DNA of 64,000 nucleotides from JAPLJC01 sp052326585 (GTDB lineage: Bacteria > Desulfobacterota > Desulfobaccia > Desulfobaccales > 0-14-0-80-60-11), in the NCBI GenBank assembly GCA_052326585.1, contig JBKQLU010000003.1:174307-238306 (forward strand), given 5' to 3'. Below the pieces are notes generated by a model that did not search any database, had not been told where the DNA came from, and saw only the letters and a list, made by a program, of their open reading frames with translations. The position numbers were made by a program, and so were the translations under genes. This document shows, piece after piece, positions 45,487 through 54,320 of this stretch (position 1 is its first letter; each line of letters begins with the position of its first letter).

Positions 45487-46460
45487 TCTCCAAAAAATAT
45501 AAGGACGAAACCATCGTGGGCTTCTTTGTGATAGTTTCCCTGGCGGCCCTGTTCATCATGGTGCTGATCATCGCCCGCCAGGAAGGGCTGTTTCGGAGTT
45601 ATGCGGAGTACTATACGACTTTCAAAGACGTCGCCGGCCTCAAGCCCGGCTCCGAGGTCCACCTGGCCGGGGTGACGGTGGGCTCCGTCGAATCGCTTAG
45701 TATCGGTCCGGGCGGCTTATGCAAGGTTACCTTTACTGTCATGAAGAGATACAGCCACCAAGTGAGGGGGGATTCCCAAGCCTCCATCGGCTTTGTGGGC
45801 CTTTTGGGGGATAAGAGCCTGGACCTTTCCCCGGGCTCCCCCGGCGCACCGGTTATTCCCCCGAAGGGACAGGTGGCCTCCATTGAACCCATGGACTGGA
45901 CTAAATTAATGGGCAAAATGGGCCCCAGCCTGGAAGACCTGCAAACCATCCTGAAGAACCTGGCCACGATTTCCAAAGCCTTTGCGGGGAAGCAGGGCGG
46001 TATAACCGACATCATCAACCAGGTCAAGGAAATCACCGGCAAGATCAACAAGGGCCAGGGTACCCTGGGGCTATTCATCAATGACCCGAAGCTCTACCGG
46101 GACACCCTCGCCACCCTGTCCTCCGCCCAAAAGGTGTTCGTCGACGTGAGGCAGGGCAAAGGGGCCCTGGGCGCCTTGATTCATGATCCGAAGTTCAAGG
46201 CCCAGATGGAGCAGGCCATGGGGAACATTAATGGGGGCCTGGCCCGGCTGCCGGAAATTTCCAAAAAATTAGACGAGTTCCTGACCGAGCTGGATCGGGC
46301 CGGAAAGGGCCTGCCCGACCTGGTGACCTCCGGCGACACCGCGGTAAACGACGTGGACCGGACCACCAAGGCGATCCAGAAATCCTGGCTGTTCCGGAGG
46401 AACGTGCCGCAGCCCCAGGAACATACCATCCGCCTGGACGCCCCGGCGGGGAAGGACTAG
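45483..46460 (+). CDS. mlaD: MCE-domain lipid-binding protein MlaD
   Basis: 325 residues. One N-terminal membrane anchor (TIVGFFVIVSLAALFIMVLI) and the MCE domain (about 40-120; DVAGLKPGSEVHLAGVTVG, GLLGDKSLDLSPG). A long periplasmic helical tail includes 'GQGTLGLFINDPKLY' and 'GKGALGALIHDPKF' repeats. Forms the periplasmic ring on MlaE. No mlaC or mlaB follows; a TPR lipoprotein gene begins 2 bp after the stop. Confidence 0.93.
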   Translation: MISKKYKDETIVGFFVIVSLAALFIMVLIIARQEGLFRSYAEYYTTFKDVAGLKPGSEVHLAGVTVGSVESLSIGPGGLCKVTFTVMKRYSHQVRGDSQASIGFVGLLGDKSLDLSPGSPGAPVIPPKGQVASIEPMDWTKLMGKMGPSLEDLQTILKNLATISKAFAGKQGGITDIINQVKEITGKINKGQGTLGLFINDPKLYRDTLATLSSAQKVFVDVRQGKGALGALIHDPKFKAQMEQAMGNINGGLARLPEISKKLDEFLTELDRAGKGLPDLVTSGDTAVNDVDRTTKAIQKSWLFRRNVPQPQEHTIRLDAPAGKD

Positions 46461-46462
46461 GC

Positions 46463-47314
46463 ATGGCTGGATACGGCCGTTGGCTGTTGCTCCTCTGGCT
46501 GCTGGGGTTGGGCTGCGCCGGAGCGGCTAAAACCGGGGACCTGCAGACCCGGGCGGTGTCCTTGAATGACGAAGGTTACCAGGATTACCGCCAGGGCCGT
46601 TTTACTGCGGCCGCAGGCAAGTTCTCCCAGGCCCTGAAGCTCAACCGCCTCATCGACCGCCGCCAGGGCATCGCCGCCAACCTCAATAACCTGGGGGTCC
46701 TCGCCCAGGAGCAGGGCAGGCCGGATGAGGCCCTGGCTTACTTTCGGGAGGCCCTGGAGATCAACCGGGACCTGGGAGACCCGGCGGGCCTCTCCGAAAC
46801 CCTGAACAACCTGGGGCCGGTTTATCTCTCCCAGGGGAAAGTGGAGGAGGCCCGCAAGGCTTACCAGGAAGCCCTGGAATATGCCCAAACCATGCCGCCG
46901 GGGCCCCTGCAGGCTCTATCCCTGACCCACTTGGGGGATGCGGCCCGGGCCAGGCGGGACTACGGCCAGGCCCTGGGCTACTACCAACAGGCCCTGGCGG
47001 TGCAGGAAGCCCGCAAGGATATTCTGGGCCGGGCGGTTTGCCGGGAGCGCCTGGGACGCACCTTTGTGGACCTCAAGGATTATCCCCAGGCCGGAAGCTA
47101 CTTGCATCAGGCCCTGCGGGAGTTCCGCCGCCTGGAGAACACCAACGGCATCGCCGACACCCTCAAGGACCTGACCCGGCTGGCCCTGGCCCAGGGCGAC
47201 CGGCAGGAGGCGGCCCTCCAGGGCAAACTCCTTCTGGCGATCTACCGGGCCCGGGGCCAGGAGCAGGAGGCCCGGAAGCTGGAAGCGCTCTTGCAAAACC
47301 ACCCGGGGCAGTAA
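46463..47314 (+). CDS. TPR-repeat lipoprotein
   Basis: 283 residues. Signal peptide with lipobox LLGLG-C (Cys15 or so: WLLLLWLLGLGCAG), so probably lipidated. At least five tetratricopeptide repeats follow (EGYQDYRQGRFTAAAGKFSQ, NNLGVLAQEQGRPDEALAYF, NNLGPVYLSQGKVEEARKAY, GDAARARRDYGQALGYYQQA and one more). Only 2 bp after mlaD, so it is probably made with the lipid transporter and may serve as an envelope scaffold. Its partner is unknown. Confidence 0.85.
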   Translation: MAGYGRWLLLLWLLGLGCAGAAKTGDLQTRAVSLNDEGYQDYRQGRFTAAAGKFSQALKLNRLIDRRQGIAANLNNLGVLAQEQGRPDEALAYFREALEINRDLGDPAGLSETLNNLGPVYLSQGKVEEARKAYQEALEYAQTMPPGPLQALSLTHLGDAARARRDYGQALGYYQQALAVQEARKDILGRAVCRERLGRTFVDLKDYPQAGSYLHQALREFRRLENTNGIADTLKDLTRLALAQGDRQEAALQGKLLLAIYRARGQEQEARKLEALLQNHPGQ

Positions 47315-47429
47315 ACGCGGGGCTTCGAAAAATTCCCGGGGCCGAAGCAACCGGCGCGGCGGTGAGTGAGATTAAGAAAGCCGCCTATTTGCGGTGCGGC
47401 CCGCAGCACTACCGAAAGAAACGAGGCGC

Positions 47430-48026
47430 ATGAATCATTATCATTTCATCCACTTAATCAAAAGCTACGGCTACCTGGGGGTGTTCGCCTCCCTGATGCT
47501 GGGCATGTTCGGATTGCCGCTGCCGGATGAATCCGTGCTCGCGGCCACCGGCTATCTCATCTCCAAGAATTACTTGTCGCTCCTGCCGGCGCTGTTGGCC
47601 GCCTATGTGGGCAGCATCTGCGGCATCACCCTGAACTATCTGGTGGGGCGCTTCATCGGCTTTCCCTTACTGCATCGCTACGGCTATTACCTGGGTATCA
47701 GTGACGAAAAGATCGCCTGGGGCCACCACTGGTTTGAGAATTACGGCAGATTTGCCCTGTTTATCGGCTATTTCATTCCCGGAGTGCGCCACCTGACGGC
47801 CTTTACCGCCGGCGCCTCCGACCTCGACTATTTCGGCTTCGCCCCCTATGCTTACAGCGGTGGCCTCTTCTGGGTGGGCTGCTTCATGGCCGTGGGTTAC
47901 TTCCTGGGGGAGCAGCGCTCCTGGCTGGTTCCCCAACTCCGCACCTATATCTTGCTGGCCCTGGCGGTGGTGATCTTTCTACTCTGGGTGCGTTACCTGC
48001 TGTGGGCCAAAGGGCCGAAGGATTAG
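47430..48026 (+). CDS. DedA-family membrane protein
   Basis: 198 residues from ATG 47430 (MNHYHFIHLIKSYGYLGVFA), preceded by ACGAGG. The DedA/SNARE-associated signature is present: GLPLPDESVLAATGYLIS with the conserved acidic residue, then RFALFIGYFIPGVRHLTAFTAGAS carrying the FxxRF...PGxRH arginine motif. Four to five membrane spans. Family members recycle undecaprenyl phosphate or flip lipids, which fits the envelope-lipid setting downstream of mla. Confidence 0.92.
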   Translation: MNHYHFIHLIKSYGYLGVFASLMLGMFGLPLPDESVLAATGYLISKNYLSLLPALLAAYVGSICGITLNYLVGRFIGFPLLHRYGYYLGISDEKIAWGHHWFENYGRFALFIGYFIPGVRHLTAFTAGASDLDYFGFAPYAYSGGLFWVGCFMAVGYFLGEQRSWLVPQLRTYILLALAVVIFLLWVRYLLWAKGPKD

Positions 48027-48134
48027 GGGGGCGGCGGGGCTGACCCGAGGGGCAGCAATTCCGCCCGGGATAAAGACTCTGGTGACGCCGGCGCCGCCCC
48101 CTGGGGGCGGCTTATTAAGGTTGGGAGGTGAGTG

Positions 48135-49268
48135 ATGTTCGGGCCAAGGATCACGTTGTTTAAACTCCTGGGGTTCGAGGTGCGAATCGACTTGAGCTGG
48201 ATCATTATCGCCCTGCTGGTGACCTGGTCCCTGGCCGTAGGGCTCTTTCCCAGATACTACCCCCGGCTGCAGCCGCAAGTCTATTGGGAGATGGGGGTGG
48301 CCGGAGCCCTGGGGCTGTTCGCCTCCATCATCTTCCACGAGTTCTGCCATTCCCTGGTGGCGCGCCGGTTCGGTATGCCCATGAAAGGCATCACCCTGTT
48401 CATTTTCGGCGGCGTGGCGGAGATGGGAGACGAGCCCCCCACCGCCCGGGTGGAATTCCTCATGGCGGTGGCCGGGCCGCTGTCCAGCATCTTTATCGGC
48501 CTGGTCTGCTACTGGCTTTATCGGATCGGCCACCACGGCGGCTGGCCGCTGCCGATGAACGGGGTGCTGGGGTACCTGGCCTGGATCAACATCGTGCTGG
48601 CCGTGTTTAATCTCCTGCCGGCCTTTCCTCTGGACGGCGGCCGCATCCTGCGGTCGATTTTGTGGGGCGCCCGGCAGGATCTGCAATGGGCCACCCGCGT
48701 CTCCGCCGGGATCGGTTCCGGTTTCGGGGTTATCCTGATCTGTTGGGGCGTATTTCAGGTAATTTGGCAGAACGACCTCATCGGCGGTCTCTGGATCTTT
48801 CTCATCGGCCTTTTTCTGCGGAACGCGGCCCGGATGTCCTACCAGCAACTTCTGGTGCGCCGGGCCCTGGAAGGGGAGCGCATCAGCCGCTTCATGACCC
48901 GCGATCCCATTACCGTGCCTTCCACCATCACCGTGGCCCAACTGGTGGATGATTACGTCCTCAGGTACCATTTCAAGATGTTTCCGGTGCTGGATGGCGG
49001 ACGGCTGGTGGGCTGCGTCACCTCCAGGAACATCAAGGAGATCCCCAAAGAGGAGTGGGGCCGGGAGACCGTGGGCCAAATAGCCGCCCGCTGTCCCCAG
49101 GAGACCATCATCGGGCCGCAGACCGACGCGGTCAAGGCCCTGGCCGTCATGAACCAGACGGGCCTGAGCCGCCTGCTGGTGGCGGAAGACGACCGGTTGG
49201 TGGGCATCCTCACCTTGAAAGACTTGCTGGCCTTCCTCTCCCTCAAGGTGGAGATGGGGCAGACCTAG
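48135..49268 (+). CDS. site-2 protease (M50 family) with C-terminal CBS pair
   Basis: 377 residues from ATG 48135 (GGGAGG six bases upstream). Six membrane spans; the zinc site is HEFCH (FHEFCHSLVARRFG) with the third ligand in AFPLDGGRILRS. The last ~140 residues form two CBS motifs (FMTRDPITVPSTITVAQLVD..., AVKALAVMNQTGLSRLLVAE), which in this S2P group are thought to bind adenine nucleotides. It cuts transmembrane helices in regulated proteolysis; the substrate is unknown. Confidence 0.93.
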   Translation: MFGPRITLFKLLGFEVRIDLSWIIIALLVTWSLAVGLFPRYYPRLQPQVYWEMGVAGALGLFASIIFHEFCHSLVARRFGMPMKGITLFIFGGVAEMGDEPPTARVEFLMAVAGPLSSIFIGLVCYWLYRIGHHGGWPLPMNGVLGYLAWINIVLAVFNLLPAFPLDGGRILRSILWGARQDLQWATRVSAGIGSGFGVILICWGVFQVIWQNDLIGGLWIFLIGLFLRNAARMSYQQLLVRRALEGERISRFMTRDPITVPSTITVAQLVDDYVLRYHFKMFPVLDGGRLVGCVTSRNIKEIPKEEWGRETVGQIAARCPQETIIGPQTDAVKALAVMNQTGLSRLLVAEDDRLVGILTLKDLLAFLSLKVEMGQT

Positions 49269-49453
49269 GGGCGACAGTGGCACAGAGCTTCCGGCCTGTG
49301 ATCGAGGCCGCCCGTCTAGGGTGGGCACTGGCCAGCAAATCCGTTTTCCGTCTCTTGCCGGGGCGGACCCGGGTGTCCATCCCACAAATCCTCCCGCCCC
49401 CGCCGGGGAGAGGGGCAGGGAAGATTAATCTCCGTGCCGCGCCCATTTATCAG

Positions 49454-49996
49454 ATGACTGCCAAAACCAGCCTGGCCCTGACCCTGGCCTTGGCCCTGTT
49501 GACCGCCGCCATCCGCCCGGGCCCGGCCGCGGCGGCGGAAGCCGCGGTCAGCGCCAAGCAATTCCCCAGCGGCTATTTCTACCGCTTCCGGCAGGTCCCC
49601 CTGGCCGAAAAAGAGAAGGTCCTGGCCCTCCTGGCCGCCACCCTGGAAAGGCTCAACCGGGAAGGCCTGGGGCTCATCGCCAAGGGCGCCCTCCTCGAGC
49701 CGGTGGACACCCTCCAGCCCAGCTACGCGCGCCTCCCCATCCTGGATGAGAGCGGCCTCATCATCATCGCCCGCCGGGTACCCAACCTCTATTACGGCTA
49801 CCGGGGCCCGGGGCCTCTCAACCCCAATACCTACCTGGTCATTCGCCAGGTCCGGGTGAACCTGCCGGAGAGCTACATGCGTTACGGCTATGTGGTGGAG
49901 GGGGACTTTGTGGGCTACGCCGGCAAGTTCGTCACGGCAATTATGGAGGGCCTGGAGGGGACGGCGGCTGGAAAGGAGGAGGGGATCAAGAAATGA
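49454..49996 (+). CDS. secreted hypothetical protein
   Basis: ATG 49454 (MTAKTSLALTLALALLTAAI) gives a signal peptide with cleavage near AAAA-EA and a mature protein of ~150 residues. The open frame upstream to 49055 lies in the protease gene and is not used. The mature part looks alpha/beta (LAEKEKVLALLAATLERLNREG..., ESGLIIIARRVPNLYYGYRG, YLVIRQVRVNLPESYMRYGY) and Tyr-rich. I do not recognise the family. Confidence 0.65.
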   Translation: MTAKTSLALTLALALLTAAIRPGPAAAAEAAVSAKQFPSGYFYRFRQVPLAEKEKVLALLAATLERLNREGLGLIAKGALLEPVDTLQPSYARLPILDESGLIIIARRVPNLYYGYRGPGPLNPNTYLVIRQVRVNLPESYMRYGYVVEGDFVGYAGKFVTAIMEGLEGTAAGKEEGIKK

Positions 49997-50055
49997 GTGA
50001 TCAGTAATCAGTAATCAGTTGGCCAAGAATGCTCTGATCACTGATCACTGATTAC
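49997..50055. repeat. imperfect inverted repeat between convergent genes
   Basis: Tandem GTGATCAGTAATCAGTAATCAG faces CTGATCACTGATCACTGATTAC across a 15-base loop; 19 of 22 positions pair. It lies exactly between two convergent genes and may serve as a two-way terminator. Confidence 0.5.
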
Positions 50056-50060
50056 TATCT

Positions 50061-50279
50061 TTAGCCGAGGCAGCAGGCCTCAATAAAGGCCGGCTGATAA
50101 AAGGCGACGTCGCCATCCCGCCAGCTCAGGGTGTAGAGGCTCCCCTGAAAGCAGATGGTGTGGTTGATCATCATCATGATTTTCTCCACCAGGCGGCCGT
50201 GGCCGGGGTGGGGCAGCACCGCGGTGACCAGCTTCCGGGGCTCCGGGGTCCAGTCATAATCAAAACCGTATTCGTCCAT
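50061..50279 (-). CDS. hypothetical protein, 72 aa
   Basis: ATG 50279 is preceded by AGAGG with eight bases between. The sequence MDEYGFDYDWTPEPRKLVTA continues with a basic helix (GHGRLVEKIMMMINH) and a beta-rich C-terminus ending ACCLG. No signal peptide or known motif. The good ribosome site and the position convergent with the preceding gene favour a real gene. The family is not recognised. Confidence 0.55.
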   Translation of the reverse strand: MDEYGFDYDWTPEPRKLVTAVLPHPGHGRLVEKIMMMINHTICFQGSLYTLSWRDGDVAFYQPAFIEACCLG

Positions 50280-50599
50280 GAGATAAACCTCTGTGAAAAA
50301 TTATTTCCTCTGGAGACGCGGCTCTCGAACTGCCGCCGCTTCCCCGTGGCCCCGGGCCGAAAACTGCCGCGCCCCTGATGCCTTTATAAATTATATCGTT
50401 TATAAGCAGCCATTGCCATAATTTCCGGGAGCCTGGCAGCCGGAGATGACGGCGCCATAACCTTGCCGGCACACCGGTGGCAGCCACAGCGAATTTTGCA
50501 GAGCCTCCCTGGGTTTACCGGCCTGCCAGTAGACGGCTATGCTCAGAACGTGTAAAATAATTAATTGATCAAATTATCTTCCGGAACACTTGCTTAATA
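50280..50599. other. intergenic region upstream of lepA
   Basis: 320 bp with AT-rich patches (TTTATAAATTATATCGTTTATAAG at about 50381-50404; TGTAAAATAATTAATTG near 50551). These could host divergent promoters, but no hexamer pair is convincing. No coding potential seen. Confidence 0.45.
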
Positions 50600-52396
50600 A
50601 TGGCCAACATTCGCAACTTCAGCATCATCGCCCATATCGACCACGGCAAGTCCACCTTGGCGGACCGCCTCATCCAGTGGACCGGCATGGTTGAGGAGCG
50701 CCAGTTCCGCGACCAGATCCTGGACACCATGGACCTGGAACGGGAGCGGGGCATCACCATCAAGAGCAACACCATCAGCCTGCCCTACACCGCGGCCGAC
50801 GGCCGGGAATACGAGCTCAACCTCATCGACACCCCGGGCCACGTCGATTTCTCCTACGAGGTCTCCCGGGCCCTGGCCTCCTGCGAGGGGGTGCTGCTCC
50901 TGGTGGACGCCTCCCAGGGGGTGGAGGCCCAGACCCTGGCCAATCTCTACCTGGCCATGGAGCATGACCTCACCATTATCCCGGTGATCAACAAGATCGA
51001 TCTGCCCGCCGCGGACATCGAGGGGGTCAAGGAGCAGATCGACCGGGAACTGGGCCTGGACCCGGAGCTGGCCATCCTCTGCTCCGCCAAGGAGGGGATC
51101 GGCATCGACCAGGTCCTGGAGGCCATCGTGGCCCACATTCCGGCCCCCCGGGGCAGCCAGTCAGAGCCCCTGTCAGCCCTGATCTTCGACGCCAACTATG
51201 ACCCCTACCGAGGCACCGTGGTCTCCTGCCGCGTCTTCGACGGCCGGGTCCGGCCCGGTGACTTGATTCGCCTCACGTCCAACGCCGCGGTCCACAAGGT
51301 GGAGGAGGTGGGCATCTTCCGGCTGCAACGGGAGGCGCGCAAGGAGCTGACCGCGGGCATGGTGGGCTATATCATCGCAGGCATCAAGACGGTGAGCGAC
51401 ACCCGCATCGGCGACACCATTACCCTGGATGCCGATCCCGTTGCCCAGCCGCTGCCCGGCTTTAAGGAAGTGAAGCCGGTGGTCTTCGCCTCCCTCTATC
51501 CGCTGTCGGCGGATGATTTTCAGGCCCTGGCCGAGGCCCTGGAGAAATACAAGCTCAACGACGCCGCCCTGGTCTATCAAAAGGACGCCTCGGCCGCCCT
51601 GGGCCTGGGCTTCCGCTGCGGCTTCCTGGGGCTGCTGCACCTGGAGATCGTCCAGGAGCGCCTGGAGCGGGAGTTCGACCTGTCCATCATCATGACCGTT
51701 CCCGGGGTCCGCTACGAGTTCATCCTGGCGGACGGCCGCGAGCTTACGGTGGACAACCCCATGCACTACCCCGACCCCAGCAGCATCAAGGGGTCCAGGG
51801 AGCCCTTCATCCGGGCCCATATCCTCATCCCGGAGCGCTTCGTGGGCGCGGTGATGAAGCTCTGCTTGGAGCGCCGCGGGGTCAATTCCAGCTTCAGCTA
51901 CCCCTCGCCCGGGCGGGTGGAGATCACCTTCGAGATGCCCCTGGCGGAGGTGATCATCGATTTTTACGACCGCCTCAAGACCATCACCCAGGGTTATGGC
52001 TCCTTCGATTACGAACTCCTGGACTACCGGCCCAGTGACCTGGTGAAGCTCGACATCCTGGTGAACTCGGAGAAGGTGGACGCCCTCTCCATGATCGTCC
52101 ACCGGGACAAGGCCCGGGATTGGGGCGTGCGGGTCTGCGACCGCCTCAAGGATGAAATTCCCAAGCAGCAGTTCAAGATCGCCATCCAGGGGGCCATCGG
52201 CGGCCAGATCATCTCCCGCTCCACTATCTCGGCCTTCCGGAAGGATGTCACCGCCAAGTGCTATGGCGGCGATATCACCCGGAAACGGAAACTCCTGGAA
52301 AAACAGCGGGCCGGCAAGAAACGCATGAAGATGGTGGGCGCGGTGGAGATCCCCCAGAGCGCCTTCGTGGCGGTGCTGAAGACTGAGAGTGAATGA
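50600..52396 (+). CDS. lepA: elongation factor 4 (LepA)
   Basis: 598 residues, full length. G1 is AHIDHGKSTL, G3 is IDTPGHVDFSYE, G4 is NKIDLPAAD; the switch residue and the lepA-specific C-terminal domain (IISRSTISAFRKDVTAKCYGG, KLLEKQRAGKKRMKM) are intact. Back-translocating ribosomal GTPase active under ionic or cold stress. In many bacteria lepA is followed by lepB or hemW; here hemW follows after one inserted gene. Confidence 0.98.
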   Translation: MANIRNFSIIAHIDHGKSTLADRLIQWTGMVEERQFRDQILDTMDLERERGITIKSNTISLPYTAADGREYELNLIDTPGHVDFSYEVSRALASCEGVLLLVDASQGVEAQTLANLYLAMEHDLTIIPVINKIDLPAADIEGVKEQIDRELGLDPELAILCSAKEGIGIDQVLEAIVAHIPAPRGSQSEPLSALIFDANYDPYRGTVVSCRVFDGRVRPGDLIRLTSNAAVHKVEEVGIFRLQREARKELTAGMVGYIIAGIKTVSDTRIGDTITLDADPVAQPLPGFKEVKPVVFASLYPLSADDFQALAEALEKYKLNDAALVYQKDASAALGLGFRCGFLGLLHLEIVQERLEREFDLSIIMTVPGVRYEFILADGRELTVDNPMHYPDPSSIKGSREPFIRAHILIPERFVGAVMKLCLERRGVNSSFSYPSPGRVEITFEMPLAEVIIDFYDRLKTITQGYGSFDYELLDYRPSDLVKLDILVNSEKVDALSMIVHRDKARDWGVRVCDRLKDEIPKQQFKIAIQGAIGGQIISRSTISAFRKDVTAKCYGGDITRKRKLLEKQRAGKKRMKMVGAVEIPQSAFVAVLKTESE

Positions 52397-52467
52397 CCGT
52401 TTCCGGTTTGCGGTTTTGCGGTTTTCAGCAAAAGACGGCCATCTTAGCCTGGACTAAAGGCTGCAAG

Positions 52468-53058
52468 ATGCGGGATAAATTTTACTCCGACAATCGCGAT
52501 TTGGTTAAATGGGCCGTTTTGCATCGGCTAGCGGAGATTTACAACGCTCGTAGAATCCTGCAAATTGCCTTCTATCGGCCTAGCGAATTTCCGAAAGTCA
52601 CGGTAGATGGCAAGGAACACAAGATACCGCAACAGGTCATTTCACATTTTCGCGATCTGCAAAAGATCGAAAATATTAATTCCGAAATTCAAGTTGACGT
52701 TTTCGCTGACCTCTTTGATGACCGAACCGACTACTTGCAGTCTGTCAAAAAATTCCTGTCAAAATTTCAGGCAGAAAGATGTGTGGTATTTTTGGATCCT
52801 GATACGGGGCTTGCGCCTCAAAACCCAAATTTTGATCATGTGCTTGAGTCGGAAGCAAAAACCATTTGGAAGGCGACCAAGTCTGGCGATGTTTACGTGT
52901 TTTACCAGCATCAGACAAATATGGCTGGCCAGCCCTGGATGGAACCGAAACGGAGCCAGTTGGAAAATGCTCTAGATTTAAATGAGGGTTCAATCAAGGT
53001 TGCCTGCGGTCTAAAAATAGCCCGCGATGTTGTCTTCTTCTATGCGCCCAAGCCCTGA
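52468..53058 (+). CDS. unrecognised conserved-looking protein between lepA and hemW
   Basis: ATG 52468 (MRDKFYSDNRDLVKWAVLHR) with AAAGG upstream gives 196 residues; a longer frame from 52393 overlaps lepA. No signal peptide or membrane helix. Likely key segments are KFYSDNRDLVKW, VVFLDPDTGLAPQN, YVFYQHQTN and ARDVVFFY, which read like an alpha/beta enzyme core with acidic motifs. Base composition is clearly more AT-rich than lepA and hemW on either side, suggesting later insertion into a conserved pair. The last 17 bases overlap hemW. Function unknown. Confidence 0.7.
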   Translation: MRDKFYSDNRDLVKWAVLHRLAEIYNARRILQIAFYRPSEFPKVTVDGKEHKIPQQVISHFRDLQKIENINSEIQVDVFADLFDDRTDYLQSVKKFLSKFQAERCVVFLDPDTGLAPQNPNFDHVLESEAKTIWKATKSGDVYVFYQHQTNMAGQPWMEPKRSQLENALDLNEGSIKVACGLKIARDVVFFYAPKP

Positions 53059-54199
53059 CTGCCTGACCCCTGGTCCCCGGCCCCCGGCGCCCCTCCCAGG
53101 TCTATACGTGCACGTCCCCTTCTGTCAAAGCAAATGCCCCTACTGCGATTTCTTCTCCGTCACTTCTGGCGATCTAATCTCCCCATACCTCAAGGCCCTG
53201 GAACAGGAGGCCCGGCTTTACCGCGGCCAGTTTGCCGCTTTTAATACCCTCTACCTGGGCGGCGGCACGCCATCCCTGCTCTCCGGGGCGCAGATTGCCA
53301 GCCTGGCCCAAGGAGTGCGCCGCCATTTCTCTTTTGCTGCCGAGACCGAGTTCACTCTCGAAGCCAACCCGGACGATATCAGCCGGGAGAAACTCCGCCT
53401 CTGGCGGGACCTGGGCGTCAACCGCCTGAGCCTGGGGGCGCAGTCCTTTAATGAGGCGGAGCTGGCCTTCCTGAAGCGGCGGCACACGGCCGCGCAGACC
53501 CTGGCGGCCCTGGCGCTGATCCGGGCCGCGGGTTTTAAAAACCTGGGGCTGGACTTGATCTACGGCCTGCCGGGGCAGACGCCGGACGCCTGGCTCTCCA
53601 CCCTGGAGCAGGCCCTGGCCTGCGCCCCGGAGCATCTCTCCTGCTACCAGTTGACCCTGGCCCCGGGGACGCCGCTGTCCCGGCGGGCGCTGCGGGGACA
53701 GGTCGCCCTCCCGGGCGAAGAAGCCCAACGGGCCTTATTCCTGCTCACCTGTGAGTTCCTGGGCGACCGCGGCTACCTCCAGTACGAGGTGGCCAATTTT
53801 GCCCGGGGGGAAGACTATCTCTGCCGGCATAACTTGAAGTATTGGCAGCGCCTGCCTTACCTGGGGCTGGGGCCGGCGGCCCACTCTTTTCAGGGTAACC
53901 GGCGTTGGTGGAACCACCTCGGCCTGGCGGCTTATGCCGCCGCCCTGGCAGCGGGGCGGGCGCCGCGGGCCGGCCGGGAAGCCCTCACCCCGGAGCAGGT
54001 TCGCCTGGAAACCCTCTATCTGGGCTTCCGCAACCGGGAAGGGGTTGACCTGGAAGTGATCGAGAGCCAGCCCGGCTGGGGCCAGGTCTTGTCCCGGTTG
54101 CAGGCCCAGGGGCTGTTGCGCCTCACCAACGGCCGGGTGTCGGCCACCCCCCGGGGCCTGGTGGTGGCCGACCGCCTGCCGCTGTTGTTTATGGATTAG
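53042..54199 (+). CDS. hemW: radical SAM heme chaperone HemW
   Basis: 385 residues from ATG 53042; a TTG at 53027 would add five. The radical-SAM motif is CQSKCPYC (CxxxCxxC) in VHVPFCQSKCPYCDFF, followed by YLGGGTPSLL, NPDD and GLDLIYGLPGQT. It lacks the coproporphyrinogen-oxidase N-terminal extension, consistent with HemW, which binds heme and inserts it into respiratory enzymes. It overlaps the preceding gene by 17 bp. Followed by a minus-strand gene. Confidence 0.93.
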   Translation: MRPSPDCLTPGPRPPAPLPGLYVHVPFCQSKCPYCDFFSVTSGDLISPYLKALEQEARLYRGQFAAFNTLYLGGGTPSLLSGAQIASLAQGVRRHFSFAAETEFTLEANPDDISREKLRLWRDLGVNRLSLGAQSFNEAELAFLKRRHTAAQTLAALALIRAAGFKNLGLDLIYGLPGQTPDAWLSTLEQALACAPEHLSCYQLTLAPGTPLSRRALRGQVALPGEEAQRALFLLTCEFLGDRGYLQYEVANFARGEDYLCRHNLKYWQRLPYLGLGPAAHSFQGNRRWWNHLGLAAYAAALAAGRAPRAGREALTPEQVRLETLYLGFRNREGVDLEVIESQPGWGQVLSRLQAQGLLRLTNGRVSATPRGLVVADRLPLLFMD

Positions 54200-54320
54200 T
54201 CCCGCCGGCCGCGGGAAATCGGGAGCAAAAGAGGCCACGGCCTTGAACCGTAACTCTTGACCCAGAGGACGAGAATTTCAAAGAGGAAGGACGCTAAAAA
54301 TCGGGTTTTTTTTGCTATGT

